Of a DNA stretch of 64,000 bases, positions 27,688-35,549 are shown one piece after another. Under the pieces are notes generated by a model that did no database searches, was not told the DNA's origin, and was given only the letters and a program-made list of their open reading frames with translations. This stretch comes from Lysobacteraceae bacterium (GTDB taxonomy: Bacteria > Pseudomonadota > Gammaproteobacteria > Xanthomonadales > Rhodanobacteraceae). The translations under genes were made by a program, and so were the position numbers. The DNA lies in contig JAJFUF010000036.1 in assembly GCA_021372495.1 (NCBI GenBank), positions 62,001 through 126,000 of the forward strand, written 5' to 3'. How positions within the stretch are numbered: the stretch's first letter is position 1; each line of letters begins with the position of its first letter.

Positions 27688-28673
27688 GCCGCCTCCGGAG
27701 CCGCGCGCACGCTGACCTCGGCGCTGTCGACGCCGACCGTGCCGCCGTCCGCGCGGGTGACGCGCAGCGCGCCGCGCGCGTCGATGCCGGCGCCGACGCC
27801 GTCGAACGCACCCTGCGCGCCGCTGACGCGCAGCGCGCGACCGCGCAGCAGATCATGGCGCACGTAGTCCTCGGCGAACGCGGCGAAGCCTTCGGCGGCG
27901 AAGCGATCCAGCGCCTCGACCAGCCGCGCGACCAGCCGCGCGACGAACGCGTTGCGTCCGGGCGGCGCGCCGCCGGCCAGCGTCGCCAGGTCGGTGACCG
28001 GCTGCCCGGCCTGCGCGCGCAGCGCGGGCGGCAGGCGCAGGTTGACGCCGATGCCGATCACCGCGTGGCAGGGGCCGAGGAATTCGCCGCCGAGTTCGAC
28101 CAGGATGCCGGCCAGCTTGCGGCCGTCGGCCAGCGCGTCGTTCGGCCACTTCAGGCCGACGCCGCCGATGCCGGCGTCGGCCAGCGCGCGCATCAGCGCA
28201 ACACCGATCGCCAGCGACAGTCCGGACAGTGCGGCATAGCCCGCGTCGAAGCGCTTCAGGCAGGACAGATACAGGTTCAGCGCCGGCGGCGACAGCCAGG
28301 CGCGCCCGCGCCGACCGCGGCCGGCACTCTGCGTTTCGGCCAGCACGAACGAAAGATCGGGCGCGCCCCGCGCGGCGCGGCGCAGCAGTTCGCTGGAGGT
28401 GGAGTCGAGTTCCCAGTGCGCCTCCAGCGCACCCAGCCGCCACGCCGTCGCCGCCGGCAGCGCGGCGCGGATCGCCGTGGCGTCCAGCAGCTCGACCGCA
28501 TGCGGCAGCGCGTAGCCGCGCCCGGCCTGCGCCTCGACCGGCAGCCCGCGCGCGCGCAGCGCCTCGATCTGCTTCCACACCGCCGCGCGGGTGACGCCGA
28601 GGCGCGCGGCCAGCGCCGCGCCCGAGACGGGCGCGCCGGCGGCGAGCAGTTCGACCAGCGCGCGCGGCTCCAT
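27684..28673 (-). CDS. birA: bifunctional biotin ligase/repressor BirA
   Basis: 329 residues. N-terminal winged helix (1-60: PVSGAALAARLGVTRAAVWKQIEALRARGLPVEA), catalytic domain with the biotinyl-AMP motif SAGRGRRGRAWLSPPALNLYLS and KWPNDALADGRKLAGILVEL, and a C-terminal SH3-like domain. It biotinylates acetyl-CoA carboxylase and, with the HTH intact, can repress biotin synthesis. The ATG overlaps the plsY stop (TGATG). Within this operon it links lipid synthesis (ACC biotinylation) with plsY and coaX. Confidence 0.95.
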   Translation of the reverse strand: MEPRALVELLAAGAPVSGAALAARLGVTRAAVWKQIEALRARGLPVEAQAGRGYALPHAVELLDATAIRAALPAATAWRLGALEAHWELDSTSSELLRRAARGAPDLSFVLAETQSAGRGRRGRAWLSPPALNLYLSCLKRFDAGYAALSGLSLAIGVALMRALADAGIGGVGLKWPNDALADGRKLAGILVELGGEFLGPCHAVIGIGVNLRLPPALRAQAGQPVTDLATLAGGAPPGRNAFVARLVARLVEALDRFAAEGFAAFAEDYVRHDLLRGRALRVSGAQGAFDGVGAGIDARGALRVTRADGGTVGVDSAEVSVRAAPEAA

Positions 28674-29314
28674 CAGCCACTCCGCTTCAGCAGGCGCGGC
28701 AGCACGCGCGCGCGCTCGAAGCGGTGCTCGCGGCCGGCGCGCAGGCGCGCGAGGTTGCCGCGATGCGTCCACAGCAGCAGCAGCGCCGCGGCGACGCCGA
28801 ACAGCGCGAACGCGTTGCGCAGCGGCGCCGGCGCCAGCAGCGCGGCCAGCGGCAACGCCAGGCCGGCGCAGATCGTGGCGAGCCCCACGTAACCGGTGGA
28901 CAGCAACACCAGCAGCCACAGCGCCAGCAGCGGCGCCAGCGCGACCGGCAGCAGCACCGCGACGCCGCCGATCAGCGTCGCCGCGCCCTTGCCGCCGCGA
29001 AAACCGAACAACGCCGGATAGATGTGGCCGAGCGCGGCGGCGAACACGCAGGCCAGCGCCTGCACCGGCGTCGGCAGCGCGGACGCCGCGGGCCACAGCG
29101 CGAGGCCCAGCCACGCCGCCAGCGCGCCCTTGCCGACGTCGATCGCGGCCACGCCCAGCGCGAAGCGCCAGCCTTGCGTGCGCAGCGCATTGGTGCCGCC
29201 GGCGTTGCCGGAACCCTGGGTGCGGATGTCGACGCCGCGCAGGCGTCCCAGCAGCAGGCTGCCGGACAGCGAGCCGAGCAGGTAGGCGAGCAGCAGTTTG
29301 GCGAGCGTGAGCAT
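28673..29314 (-). CDS. plsY: acyl-phosphate:glycerol-3-phosphate acyltransferase
   Basis: 213 residues, multi-pass inner-membrane protein. Transfers the acyl group from acyl-phosphate to glycerol-3-phosphate, the first step of phospholipid synthesis. The three PlsY motifs are present: GSLSGSLLLGRLRGVDIRTQGSGNAGGTNALRT-type motif 1 (key residues G-S-G-N-x-G-x-T-N), GHIYPALFGFRGGKGAATLIG motif 2, and a C-terminal THRGNLARLRAGRE motif 3. First gene of plsY-birA-coaX. Directly upstream, 211 bp away on the same strand, is a FakA-FakB-like fusion that could make its acyl-phosphate substrate. Confidence 0.95.
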   Translation of the reverse strand: MLTLAKLLLAYLLGSLSGSLLLGRLRGVDIRTQGSGNAGGTNALRTQGWRFALGVAAIDVGKGALAAWLGLALWPAASALPTPVQALACVFAAALGHIYPALFGFRGGKGAATLIGGVAVLLPVALAPLLALWLLVLLSTGYVGLATICAGLALPLAALLAPAPLRNAFALFGVAAALLLLWTHRGNLARLRAGREHRFERARVLPRLLKRSG

Positions 29315-29370
29315 GCGGCGAGTCTAGCCGTAATGCTTCGGGAAGTTGTTCGACGCAAGCGGGCCGCGGC

Positions 29371-29389
29371 CGGGCGCGCTTCGCGCCCG
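29371..29389. terminator. hairpin between the FakAB-like gene and plsY
   Basis: CGGGCGCG (29371-29378) and CGCGCCCG (29382-29389) form an 8-bp stem with a 3-base loop, with further pairing outside. It lies in the 211-bp gap after the upstream gene's stop on the minus strand. No T-run, so it may attenuate rather than end transcription. The gap also holds a partial CTCCC/GGGAG palindrome near 29478. Confidence 0.4.
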
Positions 29390-29525
29390 CGGCCGCCCCC
29401 GCTCCGCGCCGGAGGGGCAAGGGAACGCGCGCTTCGCGGGGATGCGGCCGGCCTGCGGACGGCCCCTCGCGCCACTCCTTCCCGCGGGGAGAGGGGGAGA
29501 AAAGCGGCGTGTCGGCGCCCGACGG

Positions 29526-31334
29526 TCAGCCTTCGCCGGCGGCGACGCCCACCACCAGCGTGCCCGGCCCGGCGTGCGCGCCGATCGCCGCGCCGACCTC
29601 GACGATCGCGGGTGTTTCCGCCAGCGCCAGCCGCTGCCGCAGCGATGCGGCGAGGCGTTCCGCCTCGGCGCGGTTGTCGCAGTGGCCGACCAGCACGCGC
29701 GGCGCGGCGCCGCGTTCGCGCTTCGCCAGCCACGCGGCGAAGCGCTCCGGCGCGCGCGCGCCGAACGCCGCGCCGGCGAAGCGCAGGCGGCCGTCGGCGC
29801 TCGCGCGCAGCAGCGGCGCCAGCTTCAGCCAGCGCGTCAGCGGCAGGCTCCAGGCCGGAAGGCGCCCGCCGCGCACGGCGTAGTCGAGCTCGCGCACCAT
29901 GGCGTAGGTGCGCACGCGGCCGCGCTCGGCCTGCAGCGCGGCCAGCACCGCCGCCGCGTCCGCGCCGTCCGCCGCGCGCTCGGCCGCGAGCAGCGCGTAC
30001 AGGCCCTGCCCGCACGAGGCGGTGGCCGAATCGAACAGGTGCACGCGTCCGCCGCATGCGCGCGCCGCGCTCTCCGCCGCCTGGAAGGTGCCGGACAGCG
30101 CGCGCGAAATGCCGACGTAGACCAGCTCGCGATGGTGGCTCAGCAGCACCTCGAACAGGCGCCGGAAGTCGCCCGGCGGCGGCTGCGAGGTGCGCGGCAG
30201 CTCCGGACTCGCGCGCATGCGCCGGTACAGCTCGGCGTTGCTCATCGCGACCTTGTCCAGGTAATCGCGCGCGCCCAGGCCGACCCGCACCGGCACCACG
30301 CCGATGCCGTAGCGCTCGATCGCCGCCTCGGGCAGGTCGGCGGCGGAATCGACCACCACGGCGACGCGCGCCGCCGCCGTCGCCGCGTGCTGCTGCGCGT
30401 GCATGTCGTCGGCCTTCTGCGCGCCGACCTCGCCGAACGCGGCGAGCGCGTCGTACAGCCGCTGCGGCGCATCGAGATGCATGTGCACGCGCAGCCGCGC
30501 CGGCGTGCCGGCCAGCACCAGGCTGCCGCCGTCCAGCGCGCGCAGCGCCGCCAGGATCGCCTCGCGCGGCAGCGCGTCGCCGCTGACGACGCATTCGACG
30601 CAGTAGCGGTGGCGGTCGTCGCCGGCCTCGGCGCGCGCGATCGCGCCGGCCTCGCCGACGTAGGCGGCGTCGGCGACGCGCACGCGGCGGCCCTCGCGCA
30701 GGAAGTCGGCGATGCCTTCGAGCAGCTCGACGAAGCCCTGCGCGCCGGCGTCCACCACGCCGGCGCGGCGCAGCGCCGGCAACTGCTGCGGCGTGCGCGA
30801 CAGCGCCGCGCGCGCCGCTTCCAGCGCGTGGGCGAACGCCGCGCGCAGATCGTGGCGGCCGTCGGCCACGTGCTCGCGCAGCGCCTGCGCGAACGCGCCG
30901 ATCACCGAAAGGATGGTGCCTTCGCGCGGCTCGGCCACGGCGCCGCGCGCCTGCTCGGCGCCCAGCGCCACCGCGCGCGCCAGCACCGGCGCGGTCAGCC
31001 GCGGCGCGTCGCCGGCGCCGGCGCCGACGCCGCACAGGAATTGCGCCAGGATCGCGCCGGAATTGCCGCGCGCACCGTCCACGGCAGCCTCGGCCGCCGC
31101 GCGCAGCAGGCCGGCCGCGCCGCGTGCGCGCCGCTGCTGCATGCCGCGCTGCACCGCGCCGAGGGTGAAGGCGAGGTTGGAGCCGGTGTCGCCGTCCGGC
31201 ACCGGAAACACGTTGATGCGATCGAGGTGTTCGCGGCGCTCGATCACGCGGCGTATGCCGGCGGCGAGGGCGCGGCGCAGGCTGGCGCCGCCGCTTGCGG
31301 CAGCGGCGACGGGAGGGATCGCGGCAGCGTTCAT
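29526..31334 (-). CDS. DAK2/FakA-like kinase fused to a DegV/FakB fatty-acid-binding domain
   Basis: 602 residues. N-terminal DhaL/DAK2 kinase domain (about 17-215) with the Mg-ATP motif NVFPVPDGDTGSN (41-53), DGARGNSGAILAQFL (86-100) and GVVDAGAQGFVELLEG. A middle region (about 240-316) matches the FakA middle domain (YCVECVV, VHMH at 283-286, KADDMHAQQH). The C-terminal DegV/FakB domain (about 323-602) keeps TSQPPPGDF (382-390), SGTFQAA (414-420), LFDSATASCGQGL and the late IGAHAGPGTL block. In Gram-positives FakA phosphorylates a fatty acid held by a separate FakB, giving acyl-phosphate. Here both parts are in one chain, upstream of plsY. The activity is inferred. ATG 31334 is used; the frame stays open upstream through repeat DNA. 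Confidence 0.82.
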   Translation of the reverse strand: MNAAAIPPVAAAASGGASLRRALAAGIRRVIERREHLDRINVFPVPDGDTGSNLAFTLGAVQRGMQQRRARGAAGLLRAAAEAAVDGARGNSGAILAQFLCGVGAGAGDAPRLTAPVLARAVALGAEQARGAVAEPREGTILSVIGAFAQALREHVADGRHDLRAAFAHALEAARAALSRTPQQLPALRRAGVVDAGAQGFVELLEGIADFLREGRRVRVADAAYVGEAGAIARAEAGDDRHRYCVECVVSGDALPREAILAALRALDGGSLVLAGTPARLRVHMHLDAPQRLYDALAAFGEVGAQKADDMHAQQHAATAAARVAVVVDSAADLPEAAIERYGIGVVPVRVGLGARDYLDKVAMSNAELYRRMRASPELPRTSQPPPGDFRRLFEVLLSHHRELVYVGISRALSGTFQAAESAARACGGRVHLFDSATASCGQGLYALLAAERAADGADAAAVLAALQAERGRVRTYAMVRELDYAVRGGRLPAWSLPLTRWLKLAPLLRASADGRLRFAGAAFGARAPERFAAWLAKRERGAAPRVLVGHCDNRAEAERLAASLRQRLALAETPAIVEVGAAIGAHAGPGTLVVGVAAGEG

Positions 31335-31460
31335 CGCGCCAGAGTCTAACCGCGCAATGCGTCCGCGTATGTTGCGCCGCAGCGGGACGCGCTGGCACCC
31401 GCGTCCGCTTTCTGCCACCATCCGCGGACCCTCTCGCGCACGACCCCGAGGTCCGGCGCC

Positions 31461-31859
31461 ATGAAACGCCCGCTTCTCGTCTGTCTCGCCTTCGGTGCCG
31501 GCCTGGCTGGTGCGGCCCAGGCGCGCGATTACGTCGTCGATGATCACCTGCTGGCGGCGAGCGATGCGCCGGCGCCGACGCTGCTCGGCGACCACGACCC
31601 GGGGCGCCCCTACGACAGCGGCGCGCACGTCGGCCCGCTCGGACCGGCCTCGTCCTACCGCGGCGACAGCAGCGACACCGGCAGCGGCACCGCGCAGGAA
31701 GCGGCACGCACGCCGACCACCCCGGATGCCGCGCCCGCGCAGCCCGCGCGCGAAACCGCACGCAGCCGCAGCACACCGTCCGCCGCGCCGGCGGCGCCGC
31801 GCAAGTCGCGCGGCAGCGGACCGAGCTGGCAGTCGCTGCTGCCGGGTTCGATCCAGTAG
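31461..31859 (+). CDS. hypothetical secreted, Ala/Pro/Ser-rich protein
   Basis: 132 residues. Signal peptide (MKRPLLVCLAFGAGLAGAAQA, cleavage near 21-22), then a low-complexity mature part rich in Ala, Pro, Thr, Ser and Arg with no recognisable domain. GAGG stands upstream of the ATG at a reasonable distance. Divergent from the FakAB-like gene. It could be a small periplasmic protein of unknown role; the lack of conserved motifs keeps confidence moderate. Confidence 0.55.
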   Translation: MKRPLLVCLAFGAGLAGAAQARDYVVDDHLLAASDAPAPTLLGDHDPGRPYDSGAHVGPLGPASSYRGDSSDTGSGTAQEAARTPTTPDAAPAQPARETARSRSTPSAAPAAPRKSRGSGPSWQSLLPGSIQ

Positions 31860-31862
31860 GGT

Positions 31863-31960
31863 GCGTCGCGGCGGCCTGCGGGTCGCCGCTCCACACACCG
31901 AGGTCCCACCTCCACATCCCCCATCCCTTGCTGCGCAAGGGATTCGCCCCCTTGACTCAA
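31863..31960. repeat. 98-bp intergenic direct repeat, copy 1
   Basis: First of two copies, 116 bp apart start to start, differing at two positions only. It contains the hairpin CCCTTGC-TGC-GCAAGGG (31925-31941). At its right end, running past the repeat boundary, lies CCCCCTTGA-C-TCAAGGGGG. Together with copy 2 and the REP pair it fills the 354-bp gene-free stretch 31860-32213. Confidence 0.9.
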
Positions 31961-31978
31961 GGGGGCTGAAGAAAGGGC

Positions 31979-32076
31979 GCGTCACGGCGGCCTGCGGGTC
32001 GCCGCTCCACACACCGAGGTCCCACCTCCACATCCCCCATCCCTTGCTGCGCAAGGGATTCGCCCCTTTGACTCAA
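31979..32076. repeat. 98-bp intergenic direct repeat, copy 2
   Basis: Second copy of the unit at 31863-31960, with substitutions at 31984 (A for G) and 32067 (T for C). The spacer of 18 bp completes the CCCCCTTGA hairpin in copy 1 only; in copy 2 the TCAA is followed by REP sequence instead. Confidence 0.9.
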
Positions 32077-32079
32077 TTC

Positions 32080-32164
32080 GTAGGGTGGAAGCCGCACGGC
32101 GGCTTCCACCAAGCGGGGTTGCACGGCCCGGCGGAAGCGCCGCGGTGCGGCGCTTCCGCCCTAC
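32080..32164. repeat. REPIN-like pair of inverted GTAG repeats
   Basis: GTAG (32080-32083) followed by the hairpin GGTGGAAGCCGC...GCGGCTTCCACC (32084-32110). Then comes an inverted second unit whose hairpin GGCGGAAGCGCCGC...GCGGCGCTTCCGCC ends in CTAC (32161-32164). The same architecture as 12087-12154 with different stems. It abuts the direct repeat above. Confidence 0.75.
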
Positions 32165-32213
32165 GCAATGCGCGCGGCTTGATCGGCGCGACGCGCGCCC
32201 CGACCATCGCGGG

Positions 32214-32981
32214 ATGACGACGCTGTTCGAACGCGTGGGCCGGCTGCTGCGGCCGGTGCCGCCGCTGCCCGACGATTTCTGGCGCGCCTGCGCGCAGGCG
32301 AATCCGCTGGCGCGACGCATGGACGCCGCGCGGCAGGCGCGCCTGCGTGCGCTGGTGGCGCAGTTCCTGGCGCGCAAGACCTTCAGCCCCGTGCGCGGCG
32401 CGCGGCTGGACGACCGCCGCTGCGCGCTGATCGCGTTGCAGGCCTGCATCCCGGTGCTGGAACTGGGCTTCGACTGGCTGGCCGGCTGGCGCGAGGCGAT
32501 CGTCTATCCCGGCGAATTCAAGGTGAAGCGCACGCACGAGGACTACGCCACCGGCGTCGTCACCGAGGACGAGGACGTGCGCGTCGGCGAGGCCTGGGAG
32601 CGCGGCCCGCTGGTCCTGTCCTGGGCCGACGTGGAGCTCGACCTGGCGCAGCCCTGGGACGGCTTCAACGTGGTCGCGCACGAGATCGCGCACAAGCTGG
32701 ACATGCTCGACGGCGCCGCCGACGGTGTGCCGCGGTTGCCGGCCGGCATCGCGCGGCGCGCGTGGATCGAGGCGTTCCAGCGCGGCTACGACCGGCTCGC
32801 CGCCGCGGTCGCGCGCGGCCGCCGCACCGCGATCGACCCGTACGCCGCGGAAAGCGCCGACGAATACTTCGCCGTGGTCAGCGAGCTGCACTTCTCCGAT
32901 CCGGCCACGCTGCGGCGCGCCGAGCCGCAGGTCGCCGCGCTGCTGGAGGCGTTCTACGGGACGTCGCCGGCACCCGCGTAG
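32214..32981 (+). CDS. mtfA: M90 zinc peptidase, MtfA-like
   Basis: 255 residues, normal MtfA length. HEIAHKLD (zinc motif HExxH at 156-160) lies in FNVVAHEIAHKLDMLDG, and a downstream Glu in SADEYFAVVSELHFSDP is the likely third ligand. The N-terminal FWRACAQANPLARRMD and IYPGEF-type (IVYPGEFKVKRTHEDYATGVVTEDEDVRVGEAW) segments are family-typical. In E. coli MtfA binds the Mlc repressor and has aminopeptidase activity; whether an Mlc exists here is unknown. ATG 32214, weak ribosome-binding site (GCGGG), just after the REP pair. Confidence 0.88.
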   Translation: MTTLFERVGRLLRPVPPLPDDFWRACAQANPLARRMDAARQARLRALVAQFLARKTFSPVRGARLDDRRCALIALQACIPVLELGFDWLAGWREAIVYPGEFKVKRTHEDYATGVVTEDEDVRVGEAWERGPLVLSWADVELDLAQPWDGFNVVAHEIAHKLDMLDGAADGVPRLPAGIARRAWIEAFQRGYDRLAAAVARGRRTAIDPYAAESADEYFAVVSELHFSDPATLRRAEPQVAALLEAFYGTSPAPA

Positions 32982-33013
32982 GCGATGCACGCCGAACCGC
33001 GAGCCACCGGCGG

Positions 33014-33089
33014 GTAACGTGCGCTCCGCGCACGAAACGGGCGCCGAGTCGCGCTCGTGCGCATGCGACGTGCACGGAGTGCACGCTAC
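33014..33089. repeat. REP-like inverted pair, CTCCG hairpins
   Basis: GTAA followed by CGTGCGCTCCGCGCACG (33018-33034), and an inverted unit CGTGCACGGAGTGCACG-CTAC (33069-33089), i.e. GTAG-CGTGCACTCCGTGCACG on the other strand. The two hairpins share the CGTGxxCTCCGxxCACG design; a third relative is at 8401-8420. Lies after mtfA and the phoQ stop, between convergent genes. Confidence 0.65.
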
Positions 33090-33122
33090 GCGTTGCTCCC
33101 CGCGCCCCACTCCCGGCCCTCT

Positions 33123-34499
33123 TCATCCCTCCGGCAACCGCACGCGGAACCGCGCACCGCCCAGCTCCGGCGAGCGGTCCACGTCGAGTTCGGCGCGGTA
33201 GGCGCGCACGATGTCCTGCACGATGGCGAGGCCGATGCCGTGGCCCTGCACGCGCTCGTCGCCGCGCACGCCGCGCTGCAGCAGCAGGGCGACGCGTTCC
33301 TCGGGGATGCCGGGGCCGTCGTCCTCGACGACCAGCTCCAGGCCGGGCCGGCGCGCGCCGCGCCCGGCCTGCTGGCGCGCCGTCAGCAGCACGCGGTGGT
33401 TCGCCCACTTGAAGGCGTTCTCCAGCAGGTTGCCGATCAGTTCCAGCAGGTCGCCCTGCTCGCCGTAGAAGCGTGTGCCTTCCTCGATGTCGAACTCGCA
33501 GAGAATGTTCTTCGCCGCGTACACCTTCTCCAGGCCGCGCACCACCTCCTCGGCGTGCGGTTCCAGCGGCACCGGCGCGGCGAAGGTCTGGTGGCCGGAA
33601 GTGGCCGCGCGAGAGAGCTGGTAGGCGACGATCTCGTCCATGCGCCGCACCTGGTCGAGCACGTCCTGGCGCAGCACGGGCGTGCCGTTCTCCGACTCCA
33701 GCCGCGAGCGCACCACCGCCAGCGGCGTCTTCAGGCTGTGCGCGAGGTCGGCGAGCGTGTTGCGATAGCGCGACAGATGCTCGCGCTCGCTCTCGATGAA
33801 GTCGTTGAGGCTGCGGGTCAGCCCGGCCAGCTCGGGCGGATAGCGGCCGGACAGCCGCTCGCGCTCGCCGCGCTCGATGCGCGCGAGGTCGCCGGACACG
33901 CGCCGCAGCGGCGACAGCGACCAGCGCAGCAGCAGCAGTTGCATCAGCAGCAGCACCACGCCGAGGCCGGCCAGCCAGCCGAACAGGGTGCGCCGGTAGG
34001 CGGCGAGCTGGCGCTCGAACTGCGCCTCGTTCTCGGCGACGTGGAAGGTCAGGTTGATCTCGCCGCGGTTGGGCACCACCCAGGCGACGCCCTCGCTGAG
34101 CAGGTAGACGCGACCGACCTTGGTTTGCAGCGGACCGCGAAACTGCGTCTGGCCGGGCGCGAGGCGCGCGCCGAACGGCAGCTCGCGGCCGAGCGCGGAC
34201 GGCGAATTCCAGCGCAGGCCCTCGCCGACCACCGCGGCGTACAGCCCGGAGCCGGGGCGCGAGAAGTCGGGATTGGGCAGCTTGTCGGGATCCGGCGGGA
34301 TCAGCTTGCCGTAGCGGCTGACCTCGAAGCCGGCGAGGTAGGCGTAGACGTAGCCCTGCAGCCGGTCGCGCAGCACGCTGATCGCGCCCTCGTAATAGGC
34401 GCGGTCGAGCGCGAAGCCGGTGCCGCCGAGGAAGGCCGCCAGCGCGAAACCGGTGGCGAGGGTGGAGCGCGCCGCAAGCGAGAGCGGCCTTCGGCTCAC
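33123..34499 (-). CDS. phoQ: sensor histidine kinase PhoQ-like
   Basis: 458 residues. Transmembrane helix about 9-30, periplasmic sensor domain about 35-168 (PhoQ-sensor-like, with LYAAVVGEGLRWNSPSALG), second helix about 172-192, HAMP, dimerisation domain with H254 (DLAHSLKTPLAVVRSRLES) and an ATPase domain (LLENAFKWANHRV N-box; VEDDGPGIPEERV; GHGIGLAIVQD). It phosphorylates PhoP in response to an envelope signal, Mg2+ or cationic peptides in the family. The GTG start at 34499 overlaps the phoP stop (GTGA). Third gene of PepSY-phoP-phoQ. Confidence 0.92.
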   Translation of the reverse strand: MSRRPLSLAARSTLATGFALAAFLGGTGFALDRAYYEGAISVLRDRLQGYVYAYLAGFEVSRYGKLIPPDPDKLPNPDFSRPGSGLYAAVVGEGLRWNSPSALGRELPFGARLAPGQTQFRGPLQTKVGRVYLLSEGVAWVVPNRGEINLTFHVAENEAQFERQLAAYRRTLFGWLAGLGVVLLLMQLLLLRWSLSPLRRVSGDLARIERGERERLSGRYPPELAGLTRSLNDFIESEREHLSRYRNTLADLAHSLKTPLAVVRSRLESENGTPVLRQDVLDQVRRMDEIVAYQLSRAATSGHQTFAAPVPLEPHAEEVVRGLEKVYAAKNILCEFDIEEGTRFYGEQGDLLELIGNLLENAFKWANHRVLLTARQQAGRGARRPGLELVVEDDGPGIPEERVALLLQRGVRGDERVQGHGIGLAIVQDIVRAYRAELDVDRSPELGGARFRVRLPEG

Positions 34500-35188
34500 T
34501 CGTCCTCGCTTTCGTCGCGCGGGATGGCGAAACGGTAGCCGCGGCCGCGCACGGTCTCGATCGGCTTCAGCTCGCCGTCGGGGTCGAGCTTGCGGCGCAG
34601 GCGCCCGATGAACACTTCGAGCACGTTGGAGTCGCGGTCGAAGTCCTGCTGGTAGATGTGCTCGGTGAGGTCGGCCTTGGAGACCAGCTCGCCGGCATGC
34701 AGCATCAGGTATTCGAGCACCTTGTACTCGTAGCTGGTCAGGTCGACCGCGCGGCCGGCCACGCCGACCGTCTGCGCGGTGGTGTCGAGGCGGATCGTCC
34801 CGCAGCGCAGCACCGGCCGCGACCAGCCGCTGGCGCGGCGCACCAGCGCGTTGATGCGCGCCAGCAGTTCCTCGACGTGGAACGGCTTGACCATGTAGTC
34901 GTCGGCGCCGTGCTTGAGGCCCTCCACCTTGTCCTGCCACGACGAGCGCGCGGTCAGGATCAGGATCGGATAGCGCCGGCCGTCGTCGCGCAGCATCTTG
35001 ACCAGCTCCATGCCCGACAGCTTGGGCAGGCCGAGGTCGATGATGGCGAGATCGAACGGCACCTCGCGGCCGAGGTACAGGCCCTCCTCGCCGTCGGCGG
35101 CGGCGTCGACCGCGTAGCCGTCGCGTTTCAGCCGCGCGGCCAACGTCTCGCGCAGCGGTGCTTCGTCCTCGACCAGCAGGATGCGCAT
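34496..35188 (-). CDS. phoP: response regulator PhoP-like (OmpR family)
   Basis: 230 residues. Receiver domain with phospho-Asp D51 (IIDLGLPKLSG), acidic pocket VEDE and switch KPFHVEELLAR; C-terminal winged helix (LTSYEYKVLEYLMLHAGELVSKADLTEHIYQQDFDRDSNVLEVFIGRLRRKL). The ATG at 35188 overlaps the PepSY stop in TGATG, chosen over the TTG one codon upstream. A TGAAT direct repeat spaced 11 bp upstream of the operon is a candidate binding site. Confidence 0.94.
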   Translation of the reverse strand: MRILLVEDEAPLRETLAARLKRDGYAVDAAADGEEGLYLGREVPFDLAIIDLGLPKLSGMELVKMLRDDGRRYPILILTARSSWQDKVEGLKHGADDYMVKPFHVEELLARINALVRRASGWSRPVLRCGTIRLDTTAQTVGVAGRAVDLTSYEYKVLEYLMLHAGELVSKADLTEHIYQQDFDRDSNVLEVFIGRLRRKLDPDGELKPIETVRGRGYRFAIPRDESEDE

Positions 35189-35460
35189 CAACGTTTCTCC
35201 TTCTCGCCCTTCTCGCTCTTTTCGTTCCTGTCGGCCTGCGCCCGCACCCGCACCACCTTCACGCGGCCTTCCGGGGTCAGCACCTTGATGCTGTACACGG
35301 TGGTGCGCCCGTAGTGCAGGGTGTCGGTCGCCAGCACGGTGCCCTTGGTTTCGCGCTGCACCTTCTCCATCGCCTGCTCGAGGGTCAGATCCTCGGCGCA
35401 GGCGGCGCCGGCGACCAGCGCCAGCGCGAGAAACAGCAGGACGTTACGGAGTTGTGGCAT
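35188..35460 (-). CDS. small PepSY-domain periplasmic protein, first gene of the phoPQ operon
   Basis: 90 residues. Signal peptide (MPQLRNVLLFLALALVAGAACA), then a single PepSY module (LTLEQAMEKVQRETKGTVLATDTLHYGRTTVYSIKVLTPEGRVKVVRV) and a Lys/Glu-rich tail. PepSY proteins are proposed to sit in the periplasm and tune sensor kinases or proteases. Coupling to phoP by TGATG suggests it modulates PhoQ. Start ATG 35460. Confidence 0.82.
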   Translation of the reverse strand: MPQLRNVLLFLALALVAGAACAEDLTLEQAMEKVQRETKGTVLATDTLHYGRTTVYSIKVLTPEGRVKVVRVRAQADRNEKSEKGEKEKR

Positions 35461-35533
35461 GCCGGGGATGGTAGCGCAAGGCCGCGGCGGACGGACGCGC
35501 CGGGATCGTCGCCGCGATGATGCCGGCAGGCAT

Positions 35534-35549
35534 TGAATTCGCGCTGAAT
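35534..35549 (-). promoter_or_regulatory. candidate OmpR/PhoP-family direct repeat
   Basis: ATTCAGCGCGAATTCA on the minus strand (35549-35534): two ATTCA half-sites spaced 11 bp start to start, one DNA turn, as OmpR/PhoB-family regulators require. It lies about 75-90 bp before the PepSY ATG and is relatively AT-rich for the genome. Autoregulation by PhoP is inferred. Confidence 0.45.

Noticed and set aside
23685..28892. A 1735-codon open frame on the plus strand
   Set aside because: It runs antisense through arginase, Hpt, tRNA, ADH, SPOR, coaX and birA, with Arg/Ala/Gly-rich composition and no domain; it is a high-GC shadow.
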